DNA from: Actinomadura sp. DC4 | GTDB lineage: Bacteria; Actinomycetota; Actinomycetes; Streptosporangiales; Streptosporangiaceae | Assembly: GCF_030406325.1 (NCBI RefSeq) | Contig: NZ_JAUEQY010000004.1 | Span: 248,001-312,000 of the forward strand | DNA: 64,000 bases | Reading direction: 5' to 3' | Part shown: in pieces, positions 38,466 through 48,131 of the stretch | Numbering within the stretch: position 1 is the stretch's first letter | How the letters are laid out: each line of letters begins with the position of its first letter | The notes under the pieces: model-generated | The model's database searches: none | What the model was told of the DNA's origin: nothing | The model's input: the letters and a program-made list of their open reading frames with translations, nothing else | Translations under genes and position numbers: made by a program

Positions 38466-38494
38466 TCGACACGTTTTCGGGAAACAACTACCGT
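38466..38494 (+). promoter_or_regulatory. Candidate promoter of the peptide ABC importer operon
   Basis: TCGACA (38466-38471) and TACCGT (38489-38494) are separated by 17 bases, 5/6 and TAnnnT matches, in an unusually AT-rich patch about 55 bases before the binding-protein ATG. Confidence 0.45.
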
Positions 38495-38549
38495 CACTTG
38501 TCGCGCTTTGGCCAAGGTAGCTCCCATCTGTGCGGCTTATGGAGGCTTG

Positions 38550-40136
38550 ATGAAGGTCAAGGGGATGCTCGCCGGCGTCGTCGCCGTCACGATGGCGGCG
38601 TCGGTCTCGGCATGTGGTGGCGGTGGCGGATCCGACAGCAAGACGAAGACCTTCACGTTCGCGAACATCGAGCCGGAACATCTGATCCCGGGCAACACGA
38701 ACGACGCGTATGGTCTCAACGTCGAGAACGCCCTCTTCGACACGCTGATGACGCTCGACGCGAACGGCAAGCCGATACCCCAGGACGCGGCGTCGGTGGA
38801 GTCGGCCGACCAGCGGGTCTGGACGATCAAGGTCAAGCCGGGGCTGACGTTCCACAACGGCGAGCCGGTCACCGCGCAGAGCTTCGCCGACGCCTGGAAC
38901 GCCACGGCCGACGCGACGAACGCCTGGGGCAACAACTACTACCTCGGCACGATCGACGGCTACGACGACCTCAACCCCGACAGCGGCAAGCCCAAGACGC
39001 ACACGCTCAAGGGCCTGAAGGTCATCGACCAGCAGACCCTGCAGGTGACGCTGAAGCAGCCGTTCAGCCAGTTCCCGTACGTGCTGTCGTTCATCGGCAC
39101 CGCCCCGATGCCCAAGGCCGCGTTCACCGACCTCAAGGCGTACGAGCAGAAGCCGATCGGCAACGGGCCGTTCATGATGGACGGCTCGTGGGAGCACAAC
39201 CGGCAGATCAAGACGAAGGCCTACCCCGGCTACAAGGGTCCCCGCCCGGCCAAGTCGGCCGGCGTGGTGTTCAAGACCTACGCGAGCCGTGACGCCGCCT
39301 ACACCGACCTGCGGGCCGGCAACGTCGACATCGACACGCAGATCCCGGCCGCCAAGGTGCCCGAGGCCAAGCGCCTGCTCGCCAAGCGCTTCCTGAGCGT
39401 GCCCAGCGGCACGATGGACTTCCTTGAGTTCCCGCTCTACGACCCGGCTTATCAGAACCCGGACCTGCGCAAGGCGATCTCGATGGCGATCGACCGGCAG
39501 GCCATCGTGAACGCGGTCTACAACGGGACCTTCAAGCCGACCGGCTCGCTGCTCGCGCCGATCGTGCCCGGCTACCGCGCCACCGCGTGCGGCGAGGCGT
39601 GCACCTACAACCCGCAGGCCGCCAAGCAGCTGTTCGACCAGGCCGGCGGCTTCAAGGGCACGATGCACCTGATGTTCTCCAACGCCGACCCGACGTACGA
39701 GCAGTGGATGACCGACGTCGCCAACCAGCTCAAGCAGAACCTCGGCATCGCGAACATCACGTTCGACAAGGTCCAGGCCTCGGACTACATCGGCAAGCTG
39801 ATCGACCACAAGGGCACCGGGCCGTACCGCAGCAACTGGACGATGGACTACCCGAGCCCGGAGGACTACCTGACGCCGCGGTGCAGCAAGCCCAGCCGCA
39901 GCGGGTACGACGGCACGGCGTGCGAGGCTCTCATCATGAAGGCCAACGCCGCCAAGACCCCGCAGGAAGCCCAGCAGTACTACCAGCAGGCCGAGAACCT
40001 CGTGCTGAAGGACATGCCGACCACCCCGCTGTGGAACTGGCAGGACCAGGCCGGCTACTCCAGTCACATCGGCGGCGTGCACGCCGACCCGTACGTGACC
40101 ACGCTCGTCCACCTCGACCAGGTGACGGTCAAATAG
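38550..40136 (+). CDS. Peptide ABC transporter substrate-binding lipoprotein (family 5)
   Basis: A 528-residue lipoprotein: signal helix MLAGVVAVTMAASVS, lipobox SVSAC with Cys22, then a Gly-rich spacer. The body is SBP_bac_5 type (FANIEPEHLIPGN, LTFHNGEPVTAQSFADAW, QPFSQFPYVLSFIGTAPMP, IGNGPFMM, LRKAISMAIDRQAIV, DYPSPEDYLTPRCS). It delivers oligopeptides or similar solutes to the permeases directly downstream. ATG 38550 has GGAGG four bases upstream. The next gene begins 1 base after the stop. Confidence 0.95.
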   Translation: MKVKGMLAGVVAVTMAASVSACGGGGGSDSKTKTFTFANIEPEHLIPGNTNDAYGLNVENALFDTLMTLDANGKPIPQDAASVESADQRVWTIKVKPGLTFHNGEPVTAQSFADAWNATADATNAWGNNYYLGTIDGYDDLNPDSGKPKTHTLKGLKVIDQQTLQVTLKQPFSQFPYVLSFIGTAPMPKAAFTDLKAYEQKPIGNGPFMMDGSWEHNRQIKTKAYPGYKGPRPAKSAGVVFKTYASRDAAYTDLRAGNVDIDTQIPAAKVPEAKRLLAKRFLSVPSGTMDFLEFPLYDPAYQNPDLRKAISMAIDRQAIVNAVYNGTFKPTGSLLAPIVPGYRATACGEACTYNPQAAKQLFDQAGGFKGTMHLMFSNADPTYEQWMTDVANQLKQNLGIANITFDKVQASDYIGKLIDHKGTGPYRSNWTMDYPSPEDYLTPRCSKPSRSGYDGTACEALIMKANAAKTPQEAQQYYQQAENLVLKDMPTTPLWNWQDQAGYSSHIGGVHADPYVTTLVHLDQVTVK

Positions 40137-40137
40137 C

Positions 40138-41064
40138 GTGTGGCGCTATGTCGTACGGCGCCTGCTGCAGATGGTGCCGGTTCTGATCGGGACGACGCTC
40201 CTGATCTACCTCGCGGTGTTCGCGCTGCCCGGGGACCCGATCCGGGCCCTGGGCGGCGACAAGCCGATGCCGCCGGCCGTGTACGCGTCGCTGCGACACC
40301 ACTACCACCTCGACGAGCCGCTCATCGTGCAGTACGGCCACTACCTCTGGGGCCTGGTGCACGGCGACTTCGGGGAGACGCTCAACGGCCAGTCCGTCGC
40401 GGACGTGATGAAGACGGACTGGTCGGTCACGGCGCGGCTCGCCATCACCGCGTGGGTCTTCGAACTGGTCGCCGGCATCACGCTCGGCGTCTGGGCGGGC
40501 CGCCGCAAGGGCGGCGTCGTCGACACGCTGGTGCTGAGCGGCACGACGCTCGTCATCGCGGTGCCGACCTTCGTCCTGGCCTACTGCGCGCAGCTGATCT
40601 TCGGGCTGAAGCTCGGATGGTTCCCGACGGCCGGCATCGACGACGGCTGGCCGTACAGCTATCTGCTGCCCGGCATCGTGCTGGGCTCGGCGAGCCTGGC
40701 CTACATCGCGCGGCTGACCCGTACGAGCCTCGTGGAGAACTTCCGCGCGGACTACGTGCGCACGGCGGTGGCCAAGGGCCTGCCTCGACGGCGCGTGCTC
40801 GTACGGCACACGCTGCGCAACTCCCTCATCCCGGTGATCACCTACCTGGGCGTCGACCTCGGCTCGCTGATGGCCGGGGCGATCGTGATCGAGGGCATCT
40901 TCAACCTGCCCGGCATCGGCGGGCAGATTTTCACCGCCATCCAGATCAAGGACGGCCCCACGGTGGTGGGCATCGCGACGCTGCTCGTGCTCGTCTACCT
41001 GTTCGCCAACCTCGTGGTGGACATCCTGTACGGCGTCCTCGACCCCAGGATTCGCTATGAGTGA
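40138..41064 (+). CDS. Peptide ABC transporter permease (DppB-like)
   Basis: A 308-residue permease with the characteristic N-terminus WRYVVRRLLQMVPVLIGTTLLIYL and ALPGDPIRAL, about six helices, and the EAA-type loop ARLTRTSLVENFRADYVRTAVAKGLPRRRVL. GTG 40138 follows the binding-protein stop by one base. The last codons overlap the second permease gene. Confidence 0.96.
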   Translation: MWRYVVRRLLQMVPVLIGTTLLIYLAVFALPGDPIRALGGDKPMPPAVYASLRHHYHLDEPLIVQYGHYLWGLVHGDFGETLNGQSVADVMKTDWSVTARLAITAWVFELVAGITLGVWAGRRKGGVVDTLVLSGTTLVIAVPTFVLAYCAQLIFGLKLGWFPTAGIDDGWPYSYLLPGIVLGSASLAYIARLTRTSLVENFRADYVRTAVAKGLPRRRVLVRHTLRNSLIPVITYLGVDLGSLMAGAIVIEGIFNLPGIGGQIFTAIQIKDGPTVVGIATLLVLVYLFANLVVDILYGVLDPRIRYE

Positions 41065-41983
41065 GACGACCGAGGTCGCGGCGACGGCGCAGACCGGGGC
41101 GGTGGTCAGCGGCGGGTCCGCCTCGCTCTGGGGCGACGCGTGGCGCGACCTGTGCCGCCGCGTGACGTTCTGGGTCGCGGTGGTGATCCTGGCGTTCATG
41201 GGGCTGCTCGCGGCCTTCCCGTCGCTGTTCACGAGCGTCGGCCCGAACGGCGGCTGCGACGTACGGCAGGCCAAGCTGCGGCCGAAGTCGTGGAACCCGT
41301 TCGCGGGCGGCGACCACCCGTTCGGCACCGACACCCACGGCTGCGACTACTGGGCGCAGATCGTGCACGGCACCCGCGCGCCGATCATCGTCGGCTTCCT
41401 GGTGACCGGCATCGCGCTGGTCCTCGCCATCACGCTCGGCTCGCTGTCGGGTTACTACGGGCGGCTGCTGGACGCGTTCCTCTCGCGCCTCACCGACGTC
41501 TTCTTCGGCCTGCCGCTGCTGCTCGGCGCGCTCGTCATCTTGACCGCGTTCCCCTCGCACGGGGTGTTCACCGAGTCGTTCGTGCTCGGCCTGCTGTGGT
41601 GGCCGACGATGACCCGGCTCATGCGCGGCCAGGTGCTGTCCGTACGCGACGCCGACTACGTCCAGGCGGCGCGCCTGCTCGGCGCCCGCGACCTGCGGAT
41701 CGTGGTCCGCCATATCCTGCCGAACGCGGTCGCGCCGGTGTTCGTCTACGCGATGCTCAACGTCGGCGTGGTGATCGGGTACGAGGCGACGCTCGACTAT
41801 CTCGGCGTCGGCCTTCAGTACCCCACGGTCTCGTGGGGGCTGCAGCTCAGCCAGGCGCAGGAGATCTTCACCGACTACCCCTACCTGCTGATCTATCCGG
41901 CCGTGTTCCTGACCGCGACGGTGCTGAGCTTCCTGCTGCTCGGCGACGCCGTACGCGACGCCCTCGACCCCAAGCTCAGGTGA
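41057..41983 (+). CDS. Peptide ABC transporter permease (DppC-like)
   Basis: A 308-residue permease: N-terminal helix VTFWVAVVILAFMGLLAAF, HPFGTDTHGCDYWAQIVHGTR before the core, and the EAA loop MRGQVLSVRDADYVQAARLLGARDLRIVVRHILPN (in part). DppC proteins pair with DppB to form the channel. The start overlaps the DppB-like gene by 8 bases. Confidence 0.96.
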   Translation: MSETTEVAATAQTGAVVSGGSASLWGDAWRDLCRRVTFWVAVVILAFMGLLAAFPSLFTSVGPNGGCDVRQAKLRPKSWNPFAGGDHPFGTDTHGCDYWAQIVHGTRAPIIVGFLVTGIALVLAITLGSLSGYYGRLLDAFLSRLTDVFFGLPLLLGALVILTAFPSHGVFTESFVLGLLWWPTMTRLMRGQVLSVRDADYVQAARLLGARDLRIVVRHILPNAVAPVFVYAMLNVGVVIGYEATLDYLGVGLQYPTVSWGLQLSQAQEIFTDYPYLLIYPAVFLTATVLSFLLLGDAVRDALDPKLR

Positions 41984-41991
41984 GCGAAGAG

Positions 41992-43017
41992 ATGAGCCCT
42001 CTGCTCGAGGTCGAGGACCTGCACGTGGAGTTTCGCGCGCGCGGGTCGGCGGTCAAGGCCGTGAACGGGCTGTCGTACACGCTGGAGGAGGGCGAGACGC
42101 TCGCCATCCTCGGTGAGTCCGGGTCCGGCAAGAGCGTGGCCGCGCAGGCCGTCATGGGCATCCTCGACATGCCGCCGGCGCGGATCGCGGGCGGCTCGGT
42201 GCGCTTCCGCGGCACCGAGCTGCTCGGCCTGCCCGAGAAGAAGCGGCGGACCTACCGCGGCGCGAAGATCGCGATGATCTTCCAGGACGCGCTGTCCTCG
42301 CTGAACCCGGTCCACCGGGTCGGCGACCAGATCGCCGAGATGCTCATCGTGCACCGCGGGGCGTCGCGCCGCGAGGCACGCGCGCGGTCGGTCGAGCTGA
42401 TGGACCGCGTGCGGATCCCGTCGGCGGCCGAGCGGGTGAACGACTTCCCGCACCAGTTCTCCGGCGGCATGCGGCAGCGCGTGATGATCGCCATGGCGCT
42501 GGCGCTCGAACCCGACGTGCTGATCGCCGACGAGCCCACCACGGCGCTCGACATCACCGTGCAGGCGCAGATCATGAAGCTCCTGGCGGAGCTGCAGGCC
42601 GAGATGGCGATGGGCCTCATCCTGATCACCCACGACCTCGGCGTGGTGGCCGACGTGGCCGACCGCATCGCGCTGATGTACGCCGGACGCGTCGTGGAGG
42701 AGGCCGCGGTCGAGGACCTGTACGCGCGGCCCGCGCACCCCTACGCCGAGGGGCTGCTCCTCTCGGTGCCGCGCATCGACGTACGCGGACGGGAGCTGAC
42801 CCCGATCAAGGGCGCGCCGCCGAACCTCGCCGCCATCCCCGCAGGATGTCCCTTCCATCCCCGCTGCCCCCGTGCCAGGGACCGGTGTTCGACAGAGGTT
42901 CCCGAGCTACGGGCCGTCGAGGGTGCCTCCGACCGGTCCGGAGCCCGGTCCGAGGCACCCTCGACCGGGCACCGGAGCGCGTGCCACTACGCCGAGGAGG
43001 TCTCCGGTGGCCGATGA
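41992..43017 (+). CDS. Peptide ABC transporter ATPase (DppD-like)
   Basis: A 341-residue ATPase: Walker [13 protein letters not shown]-loop [11 protein letters not shown], signature [15 protein letters not shown], Walker [13 protein letters not shown], switch LITHDLGVV. The C-terminus has the oligopeptide-type cysteine motif [14 protein letters not shown], which binds a 4Fe-4S cluster in some relatives. ATG 41992 is preceded by AGGTGA at 8 bases; an in-frame GTG at 41980 that overlaps the permease stop is an alternative. Confidence 0.96.
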   Translation: MSPLLEVEDLHVEFRARGSAVKAVNGLSYTLEEGETLAILGESGSGKSVAAQAVMGILDMPPARIAGGSVRFRGTELLGLPEKKRRTYRGAKIAMIFQDALSSLNPVHRVGDQIAEMLIVHRGASRREARARSVELMDRVRIPSAAERVNDFPHQFSGGMRQRVMIAMALALEPDVLIADEPTTALDITVQAQIMKLLAELQAEMAMGLILITHDLGVVADVADRIALMYAGRVVEEAAVEDLYARPAHPYAEGLLLSVPRIDVRGRELTPIKGAPPNLAAIPAGCPFHPRCPRARDRCSTEVPELRAVEGASDRSGARSEAPSTGHRSACHYAEEVSGGR

Positions 43018-43996
43018 GATCCTCTCCGTACGGGATGTGACCAAGCACTTCCCGCTGACCCAGGGCGTGCTGTTCCGGCACGAGATCGGGCAGGTCAAGG
43101 CGGTCGACGGAGTGTCCTTCGAGCTGCGCAAGGGGGAGACGCTCGGCCTGGTCGGGGAGTCCGGCTGCGGCAAGAGCACCCTCGCCCGGATCCTCATGGG
43201 CGCCGAGCGGCCGACCTCCGGCAGCGTGCGCTTCGAGGACCGCGACGTGTTCGCCCTATCGCGGCCGGAGCTGCGCGCGCTGCGCCGCCGGATGCAGCTC
43301 GTCATGCAGGACCCGTACACCTCGCTCAACCCGCGGATGACCGTCGGCGACATCGTCGGTGAGCCGTTCGCGGTGCACGGCGACCCCGAGGGCGGACGCC
43401 GCAAGCGCGTACGGGAGCTGCTGGAGATCGTCGGGCTCGACCCGGACCACGTGAACCGCTACCCGCACCAGTTCTCCGGCGGCCAGCGGCAGCGGATCGG
43501 CATCGCGCGCGCCCTCGCGCTCCGGCCGGACGTGATCATCTGCGACGAGCCGGTCTCCGCGCTCGACGTCTCGGTCCAGGCCCAGGTCATGAACCTCCTC
43601 GCCGACCTGCAGCGGGAGTTCGGGCTGTCCTACGTCTTCATCGCCCACGACCTCGCCGTCGTACGCCACATCTCCGACCGCGTCGCGGTGATGTACCTCG
43701 GCAAGATCGTCGAGACCGGCGACGAGGAGCAGATCTACGACCACCCCACGCACCCGTACACGCAGGCGCTGCTGTCCGCGGTCCCGGTGCCGGACCCGAC
43801 CAAGCGCACCGGGCAGATCGTCCTGGAGGGCGACGTGCCGAGCCCGACGAACCCGCCGTCCGGGTGCCGGTTCCGTACGCGCTGCTGGAAGGCCGAGGAG
43901 ATCTGCGCCACCGAGGAGCCCGCGCTGGAGGCCCGGCCCGGCCGCTCGGCGCACCCGAGCGCGTGCCACTTCGCCGGCGAGTCGGATCGCTCCTGA
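43007..43996 (+). CDS. Peptide ABC transporter ATPase (DppF-like)
   Basis: A 329-residue ATPase: [33 protein letters not shown] contains Walker A; signature [15 protein letters not shown], Walker [13 protein letters not shown], switch FIAHDLAVV. The C-terminal [14 protein letters not shown] motif is the DppF/OppF cysteine cluster. GTG 43007 has GAGGAGG six bases upstream and overlaps the DppD-like gene by 11 bases. It ends the importer operon. Confidence 0.96.
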   Translation: MADEILSVRDVTKHFPLTQGVLFRHEIGQVKAVDGVSFELRKGETLGLVGESGCGKSTLARILMGAERPTSGSVRFEDRDVFALSRPELRALRRRMQLVMQDPYTSLNPRMTVGDIVGEPFAVHGDPEGGRRKRVRELLEIVGLDPDHVNRYPHQFSGGQRQRIGIARALALRPDVIICDEPVSALDVSVQAQVMNLLADLQREFGLSYVFIAHDLAVVRHISDRVAVMYLGKIVETGDEEQIYDHPTHPYTQALLSAVPVPDPTKRTGQIVLEGDVPSPTNPPSGCRFRTRCWKAEEICATEEPALEARPGRSAHPSACHFAGESDRS

Positions 43997-44072
43997 GAAA
44001 AAGGGTTCGCGGCTGATCAAAGCGCATGGGTAACGTCGGGAGGTCCACTTCTTCCCGGTCCAGGGGATCCTC

Positions 44073-45755
44073 ATGCGCTCGCTTCCCGTACCCGACCCTG
44101 GCACGCCCGATCGCCGCTCGCCGACGCGTTTCCTGCTGTGGGTGGCCCGTGTCCAGGCCGCCGGCATGGCCGGCGGCGCCGCGTGGGGCGTGCTCTGGAT
44201 GGTCACCCAGGCCCTGATGCCGGCCACGATCGGCCGCGCCATCGACGCGGGCATCACGGTGAGGAACACCGACGCGCTGCTCCTCTGGTCCGGCGTGCTG
44301 CTGGGGCTCGGCGCGGTGCAGGCGGTCGCCGGCGTGATGCGGCACCGGTTCGCGGTCGCCAACTGGCTGGGCGCGGCCTTCCGCACCGTCCAGGTGACGA
44401 CCCGCCACGCGGCGCACCTGGGCGCGACGCTGCCCAAACGCCTCGCGACCGGAGAGGTCGTCAGCGTGGGCATCGCGGACGTGTCCCAGATCGGCAACGC
44501 GATGGACATCACGGCGCGGGGCGCCGGCGCGGTCGTGGCGATCATCCTGGTCGGCGCGATCCTGCTGTTCACCTCGGTGCCGCTCGGCCTGGTCGTCCTG
44601 GTCGGCGTGCCGCTGATGGCGGCCATCGTGGCGCCGATGCTGCGGCCGCTGCACCGGAGCCAGAAGCACCAGCGCGACCTGCAGGGCGAGCTGACCACGC
44701 GGTCCACCGACATCGTGTCCGGGCTGCGCGTGCTGCGCGGCATCGGCGGCGAGCAGGTGTTCGCCGGCCGCTACCGCGAGGAGTCGCAGGCGGTGCGCGC
44801 CGCCGGGGTGCGGGTCGCCCGTAGCGACTCCCTCCTGGAGGGCGCCCAGGTGCTGCTGCCCGGCCTGCTGGTCGCGCTGGTCACCTGGATCGGCGCGCGG
44901 TTCGCGCTGTCCGGCCAGATCACGATCGGCCAGCTCGTGTCCTTCTACGGCTACTCGGTGTTCCTGGTCGAGCCGATGCGGACCCTCACCGAGGCCGCCG
45001 ACAAGATCACCAAGGCGCACGTCGCGGCGCGCCGGGTCATCCGGATCCTGGCGACCGAGCCGGAGCTGCCCGACGAGGGCCGGCTCACCGAGGCCGCCGG
45101 CGACCTGGTGGACGAGGCCTCCGGCCTGACCGTGCGCCCGGGACGCCTCACCGCCGTGGCGGCGGCCTCGCCGGAGGACGCCCAGGCGATCGCCGACCGG
45201 CTGGGCCGGTTCGCCGACGGCGCGGTGACCTGGGGCGGTGTGCCCGTACGCGACCTGCGGCTGCCGGCGATGCGCGAGGCCGTCCTGGTCTCCGACCCCG
45301 GTGCGCGGCTGTTCTCCGGGCGGCTGCGCGAGGAGCTCGGCGAGGGCGGCTCGCTGGACGAGGCGCTGCACGCGGCGTGCGCCACCGACATCGTCGAGGA
45401 GCTGCCGGAGGGCCTGGACGCCGAGGTGGCCGAGGGCGGCCGGGAGTTCTCCGGCGGGCAGCAGCAGCGGCTCAAGCTCGCCCGCGCGCTGGTCGCCGAC
45501 CCGCAGGTGCTGATCCTGGTCGAGCCGACCTCGGCAGTGGACGCGCACACCGAGGCGCGCATCGCGGGCCGGCTCGCCGGCTTCCGCCGCGGGCGTACGA
45601 CGGTCGTGTGCACGACCAGCCCGCTGGTCCTGGACTGGGCCGATGAGGTGGCGTTCGTGGAGTCGGGGCGGGTGACGGCGGCGGGCTCGCACCGCGACCT
45701 GCTCGCCACCGCCCCACGCTACGCCGCGACCGTGACACGAGAGGAGGAGGCGTGA
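44073..45755 (+). CDS. Heterodimeric ABC exporter subunit 1 with degenerate nucleotide-binding site
   Basis: A 560-residue fusion of a six-helix exporter domain (about 1-320) and an ATPase domain. The ATPase lacks a P-loop: where GxSGxGKST is expected the segment reads [15 protein letters not shown] (about 359-373), without Gly-Lys-Ser. The signature [15 protein letters not shown] (459-) is intact. Walker B is [11 protein letters not shown], with Val483 in place of the Mg-coordinating Asp. ATG 44073 has AGGGGA upstream. It overlaps the partner gene (GTGA). Such subunits serve as the signature donor in an asymmetric exporter. Substrate unknown. Confidence 0.9.
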   Translation: MRSLPVPDPGTPDRRSPTRFLLWVARVQAAGMAGGAAWGVLWMVTQALMPATIGRAIDAGITVRNTDALLLWSGVLLGLGAVQAVAGVMRHRFAVANWLGAAFRTVQVTTRHAAHLGATLPKRLATGEVVSVGIADVSQIGNAMDITARGAGAVVAIILVGAILLFTSVPLGLVVLVGVPLMAAIVAPMLRPLHRSQKHQRDLQGELTTRSTDIVSGLRVLRGIGGEQVFAGRYREESQAVRAAGVRVARSDSLLEGAQVLLPGLLVALVTWIGARFALSGQITIGQLVSFYGYSVFLVEPMRTLTEAADKITKAHVAARRVIRILATEPELPDEGRLTEAAGDLVDEASGLTVRPGRLTAVAAASPEDAQAIADRLGRFADGAVTWGGVPVRDLRLPAMREAVLVSDPGARLFSGRLREELGEGGSLDEALHAACATDIVEELPEGLDAEVAEGGREFSGGQQQRLKLARALVADPQVLILVEPTSAVDAHTEARIAGRLAGFRRGRTTVVCTTSPLVLDWADEVAFVESGRVTAAGSHRDLLATAPRYAATVTREEEA

Positions 45756-47569
45756 GCGATACACGCGAGACGCCGCCCGAACAGGCCGCGTCGGCGAACG
45801 AGGGGATCCTTCCCATCGCGACGCCCGCCCAGGTGCGGGAGTACGCACGGCGGCTGACCCTGGCCTACCCGCGTCAGCTCGGCCTCGCGCTGGGCCTGCA
45901 CGCGCTCGCGGCCGTCGCCGGGCTGGCCGCGCCGTGGCTGCTCGGCGACCTCGTCGAGGACGTGCGCCGGGGGACCTCCCACTGGACGGTCGACCGGATC
46001 GCGCTCGCCATCGCGGTGTTCGTGATCGCGCAGGGCGTGCTGCTGAGGTTCGCCGTGTACGCCTCGGCGCGGCTGGGCGAGAAGGTCCTCGCCCGGCTGC
46101 GCGAGGAGTTCGTGGACCGGGTGCTGGAGCTGCCGCTGTCCACGGTCGAGCGGGCCGGGACCGGCGACCTGATCACCCGGACCTCGCGCGACGTCGACAT
46201 CCTGTCGCGCAGCGTCCGGTACGCCGTGCCTGAGACGCTGATCGCCGTCGTGACCGGCGTCTTCGCGATCGGCGCGCTCGTGCTCGTCGGGCCGCTGACC
46301 GCGCTGCCCTGCCTGATCGGCGTGCCGCTGCTGTGGAGCGGCACGCGGTGGTACCTCCGGCGGGCCCGCGACGGCTACCTGTGGGAGAACGCGGCGTGGG
46401 GCTCGGTCACGGCCGGGCTCACCGAGACGGTCGAGGGCGCACGGACGATCGAGGCCCTGCGGCTGGAGGAGCGCCGCGTCGCGCGGACGGACGCCGACAT
46501 CTCCGGCGCGTGGGCGGCCGAGCGCTACACGCTGGGCCTGAGGACGCTGTGGTTCCCGATGGTCGAGATCGGCTACGTCCTTCCGGTGGTGGCGACGCTG
46601 CTGCTGGGCGGCCTGTTCTACACCTGGGGGCTCGCCTCGCTGGCGCAGGTCACCGCCGCGACGCTCTACGTCCAGCAGCTCATCGACCCGCTCGACCGGC
46701 TGCTGTCGTGGATCGATGAGCTCCAGCTCGGCGGAGCGTCGCTGGCACGGCTGCTGGGCGTCTCCGAGGCGCGTCTGGACCGGGCGCCCGCGGTGGCGCG
46801 CCCGTCCGACGAGCGCATCACGGTGGACGGCGTCCGGTACGCCTACCGGCCGGGCCACGACGTGCTGCACGGCGTGGACCTGCGGCTTCGGCAGGGAGAG
46901 CGGCTCGCCATGGTCGGCCCCAGCGGCGCCGGCAAGTCCACGCTCGGCCGCCTCATCGCCGGGATCCTCCGGCCGCGTGCGGGCACGCTCGCGGTCGGCG
47001 GCGTTCCGGTGGCGGACCTGCCGCTGGAGGACCTGCGCGGGCATGTGGCGCTCGTCACCCAGGAGCACCACGTGTTCAAGGGAACGGTCCGCGACAACCT
47101 GGTGATGGCCAGCCCGGACGCGCCGCCCGCCGAGGTCGAGGCGGCGCTGGCGGCGGTCGAGGCCGGCTGGGTGTTCGAGCTGCCGGAGGGCCTGGACACC
47201 CAGGTCGGCACCGGCGGCCTGGCGCTGTCGCCGGCGCAGGCGCAGCAGCTCGCGCTGGCCCGGCTCGTGCTGGCCGACCCGCACACGCTGGTGCTGGACG
47301 AGGCGACCTCGCTGCTCGACCCGCGGGCGGCGCGGCATCTCGAACGCACGCTGTCGGCGGTTCTCGAAGGCCGTACGGTCGTGGCGATCGCGCACCGCCT
47401 GCACACGGCGCACGACGCGGACCGGGTCGCGGTGGTCGAGAACGGCCGGATCGCCGAGCTCGGCAGCCACGACGAGCTCATCGCCGAGGACGGCTCCTAC
47501 GCCGCGCTCTGGCGGTCGTGGCACGGCGGGCCGACGGAGAAGAGCGTGGTCACGAACGAGTCGGGCTGA
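45752..47569 (+). CDS. Heterodimeric ABC exporter subunit 2 with intact Walker motifs
   Basis: A 605-residue exporter half: six helices (to ~330) and an ATPase domain with Walker A GPSGAGKST (389-397), Q-loop LVTQEHHVF, Walker B LVLDEATSLLD and switch His AIAHRLHT. The signature is degenerate, LSPAQAQQ (492-) instead of LSGGQ. It therefore completes the partner of subunit 1: its Walker A would face the partner's FSGGQ, giving one functional site. GTG 45752 overlaps subunit 1; the 3' end overlaps the convergent phosphatase gene by 20 bases. Confidence 0.94.
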   Translation: MSDTRETPPEQAASANEGILPIATPAQVREYARRLTLAYPRQLGLALGLHALAAVAGLAAPWLLGDLVEDVRRGTSHWTVDRIALAIAVFVIAQGVLLRFAVYASARLGEKVLARLREEFVDRVLELPLSTVERAGTGDLITRTSRDVDILSRSVRYAVPETLIAVVTGVFAIGALVLVGPLTALPCLIGVPLLWSGTRWYLRRARDGYLWENAAWGSVTAGLTETVEGARTIEALRLEERRVARTDADISGAWAAERYTLGLRTLWFPMVEIGYVLPVVATLLLGGLFYTWGLASLAQVTAATLYVQQLIDPLDRLLSWIDELQLGGASLARLLGVSEARLDRAPAVARPSDERITVDGVRYAYRPGHDVLHGVDLRLRQGERLAMVGPSGAGKSTLGRLIAGILRPRAGTLAVGGVPVADLPLEDLRGHVALVTQEHHVFKGTVRDNLVMASPDAPPAEVEAALAAVEAGWVFELPEGLDTQVGTGGLALSPAQAQQLALARLVLADPHTLVLDEATSLLDPRAARHLERTLSAVLEGRTVVAIAHRLHTAHDADRVAVVENGRIAELGSHDELIAEDGSYAALWRSWHGGPTEKSVVTNESG

Positions 47570-48116
47570 GCAGCGGGCGCAGCAAGGTGCCGACCTCGCG
47601 GAGGATGAGGGCGGCGCACGCGTGGTAGCCCTCACTCGGCCCGCCGTACGGGTCCGGGACGTCGTCCACGCCCACCCAGGGCAGGTCCGTACGCCGCCGG
47701 GCGGCCGACCGGACCAGCGCCCGCGCGCGAGCGGCGGCGTCCCCTGAGGGCGCCGCCGCCCCGCCGGCCGACCGGGCGAACTCCCGGAGCGCGAACGTCC
47801 GGTCCCGCGCCTCCGGGCTGCCCGTCAGGATCGCCTGGCGGTGCCCCTCCTCCATCGTGAGGACGAGGTCGGCGGCGGCGACGATCGCCGGGGTCAGCAG
47901 CCGCCCGCGGTGCCCGTCGTCCTCGATGCCCAGGGCCCGCAGCGCCGCCGCCGACCCCGGAGCGATCGGGCTGCCCTCGTGCCCGTACACCCCGGCGCTC
48001 TCGACCACGACGCCGTCCGCCCCGCCGGCCCGCAGGCCGTGCCGGAGCATCGCCTCGGCCATCGGCGACCGGCAGATGTTGGCCGTGCACACCACGACGA
48101 TCCGGAAATCCCCCAT
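47550..48116 (-). CDS. Low-molecular-weight protein-tyrosine phosphatase family protein
   Basis: A 188-residue protein with the P-loop VVVCTANICRSPMAEA (Cys10, Arg16: CX5RS) at the N-terminus and a distal acidic segment VDDVPDPYGGPSEGY containing the general acid Asp. A longer variable middle (RSAGGAAAPSGDAAARAR) separates them. It could dephosphorylate tyrosine residues or be an arsenate-reductase relative; the DPYGG motif favours the phosphatase. It overlaps the convergent exporter gene and lies 15 bases from the peptidase gene. Confidence 0.9.
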   Translation of the reverse strand: MGDFRIVVVCTANICRSPMAEAMLRHGLRAGGADGVVVESAGVYGHEGSPIAPGSAAALRALGIEDDGHRGRLLTPAIVAAADLVLTMEEGHRQAILTGSPEARDRTFALREFARSAGGAAAPSGDAAARARALVRSAARRRTDLPWVGVDDVPDPYGGPSEGYHACAALILREVGTLLRPLLSPTRS

Positions 48117-48131
48117 ACCGGGCAGCGTCTC

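Noticed and set aside
45719-47635. 638-codon minus-strand frame opposite the ABC exporter
   Set aside because: Shadow of the exporter; composition His/Arg/Gln-rich with no motifs.
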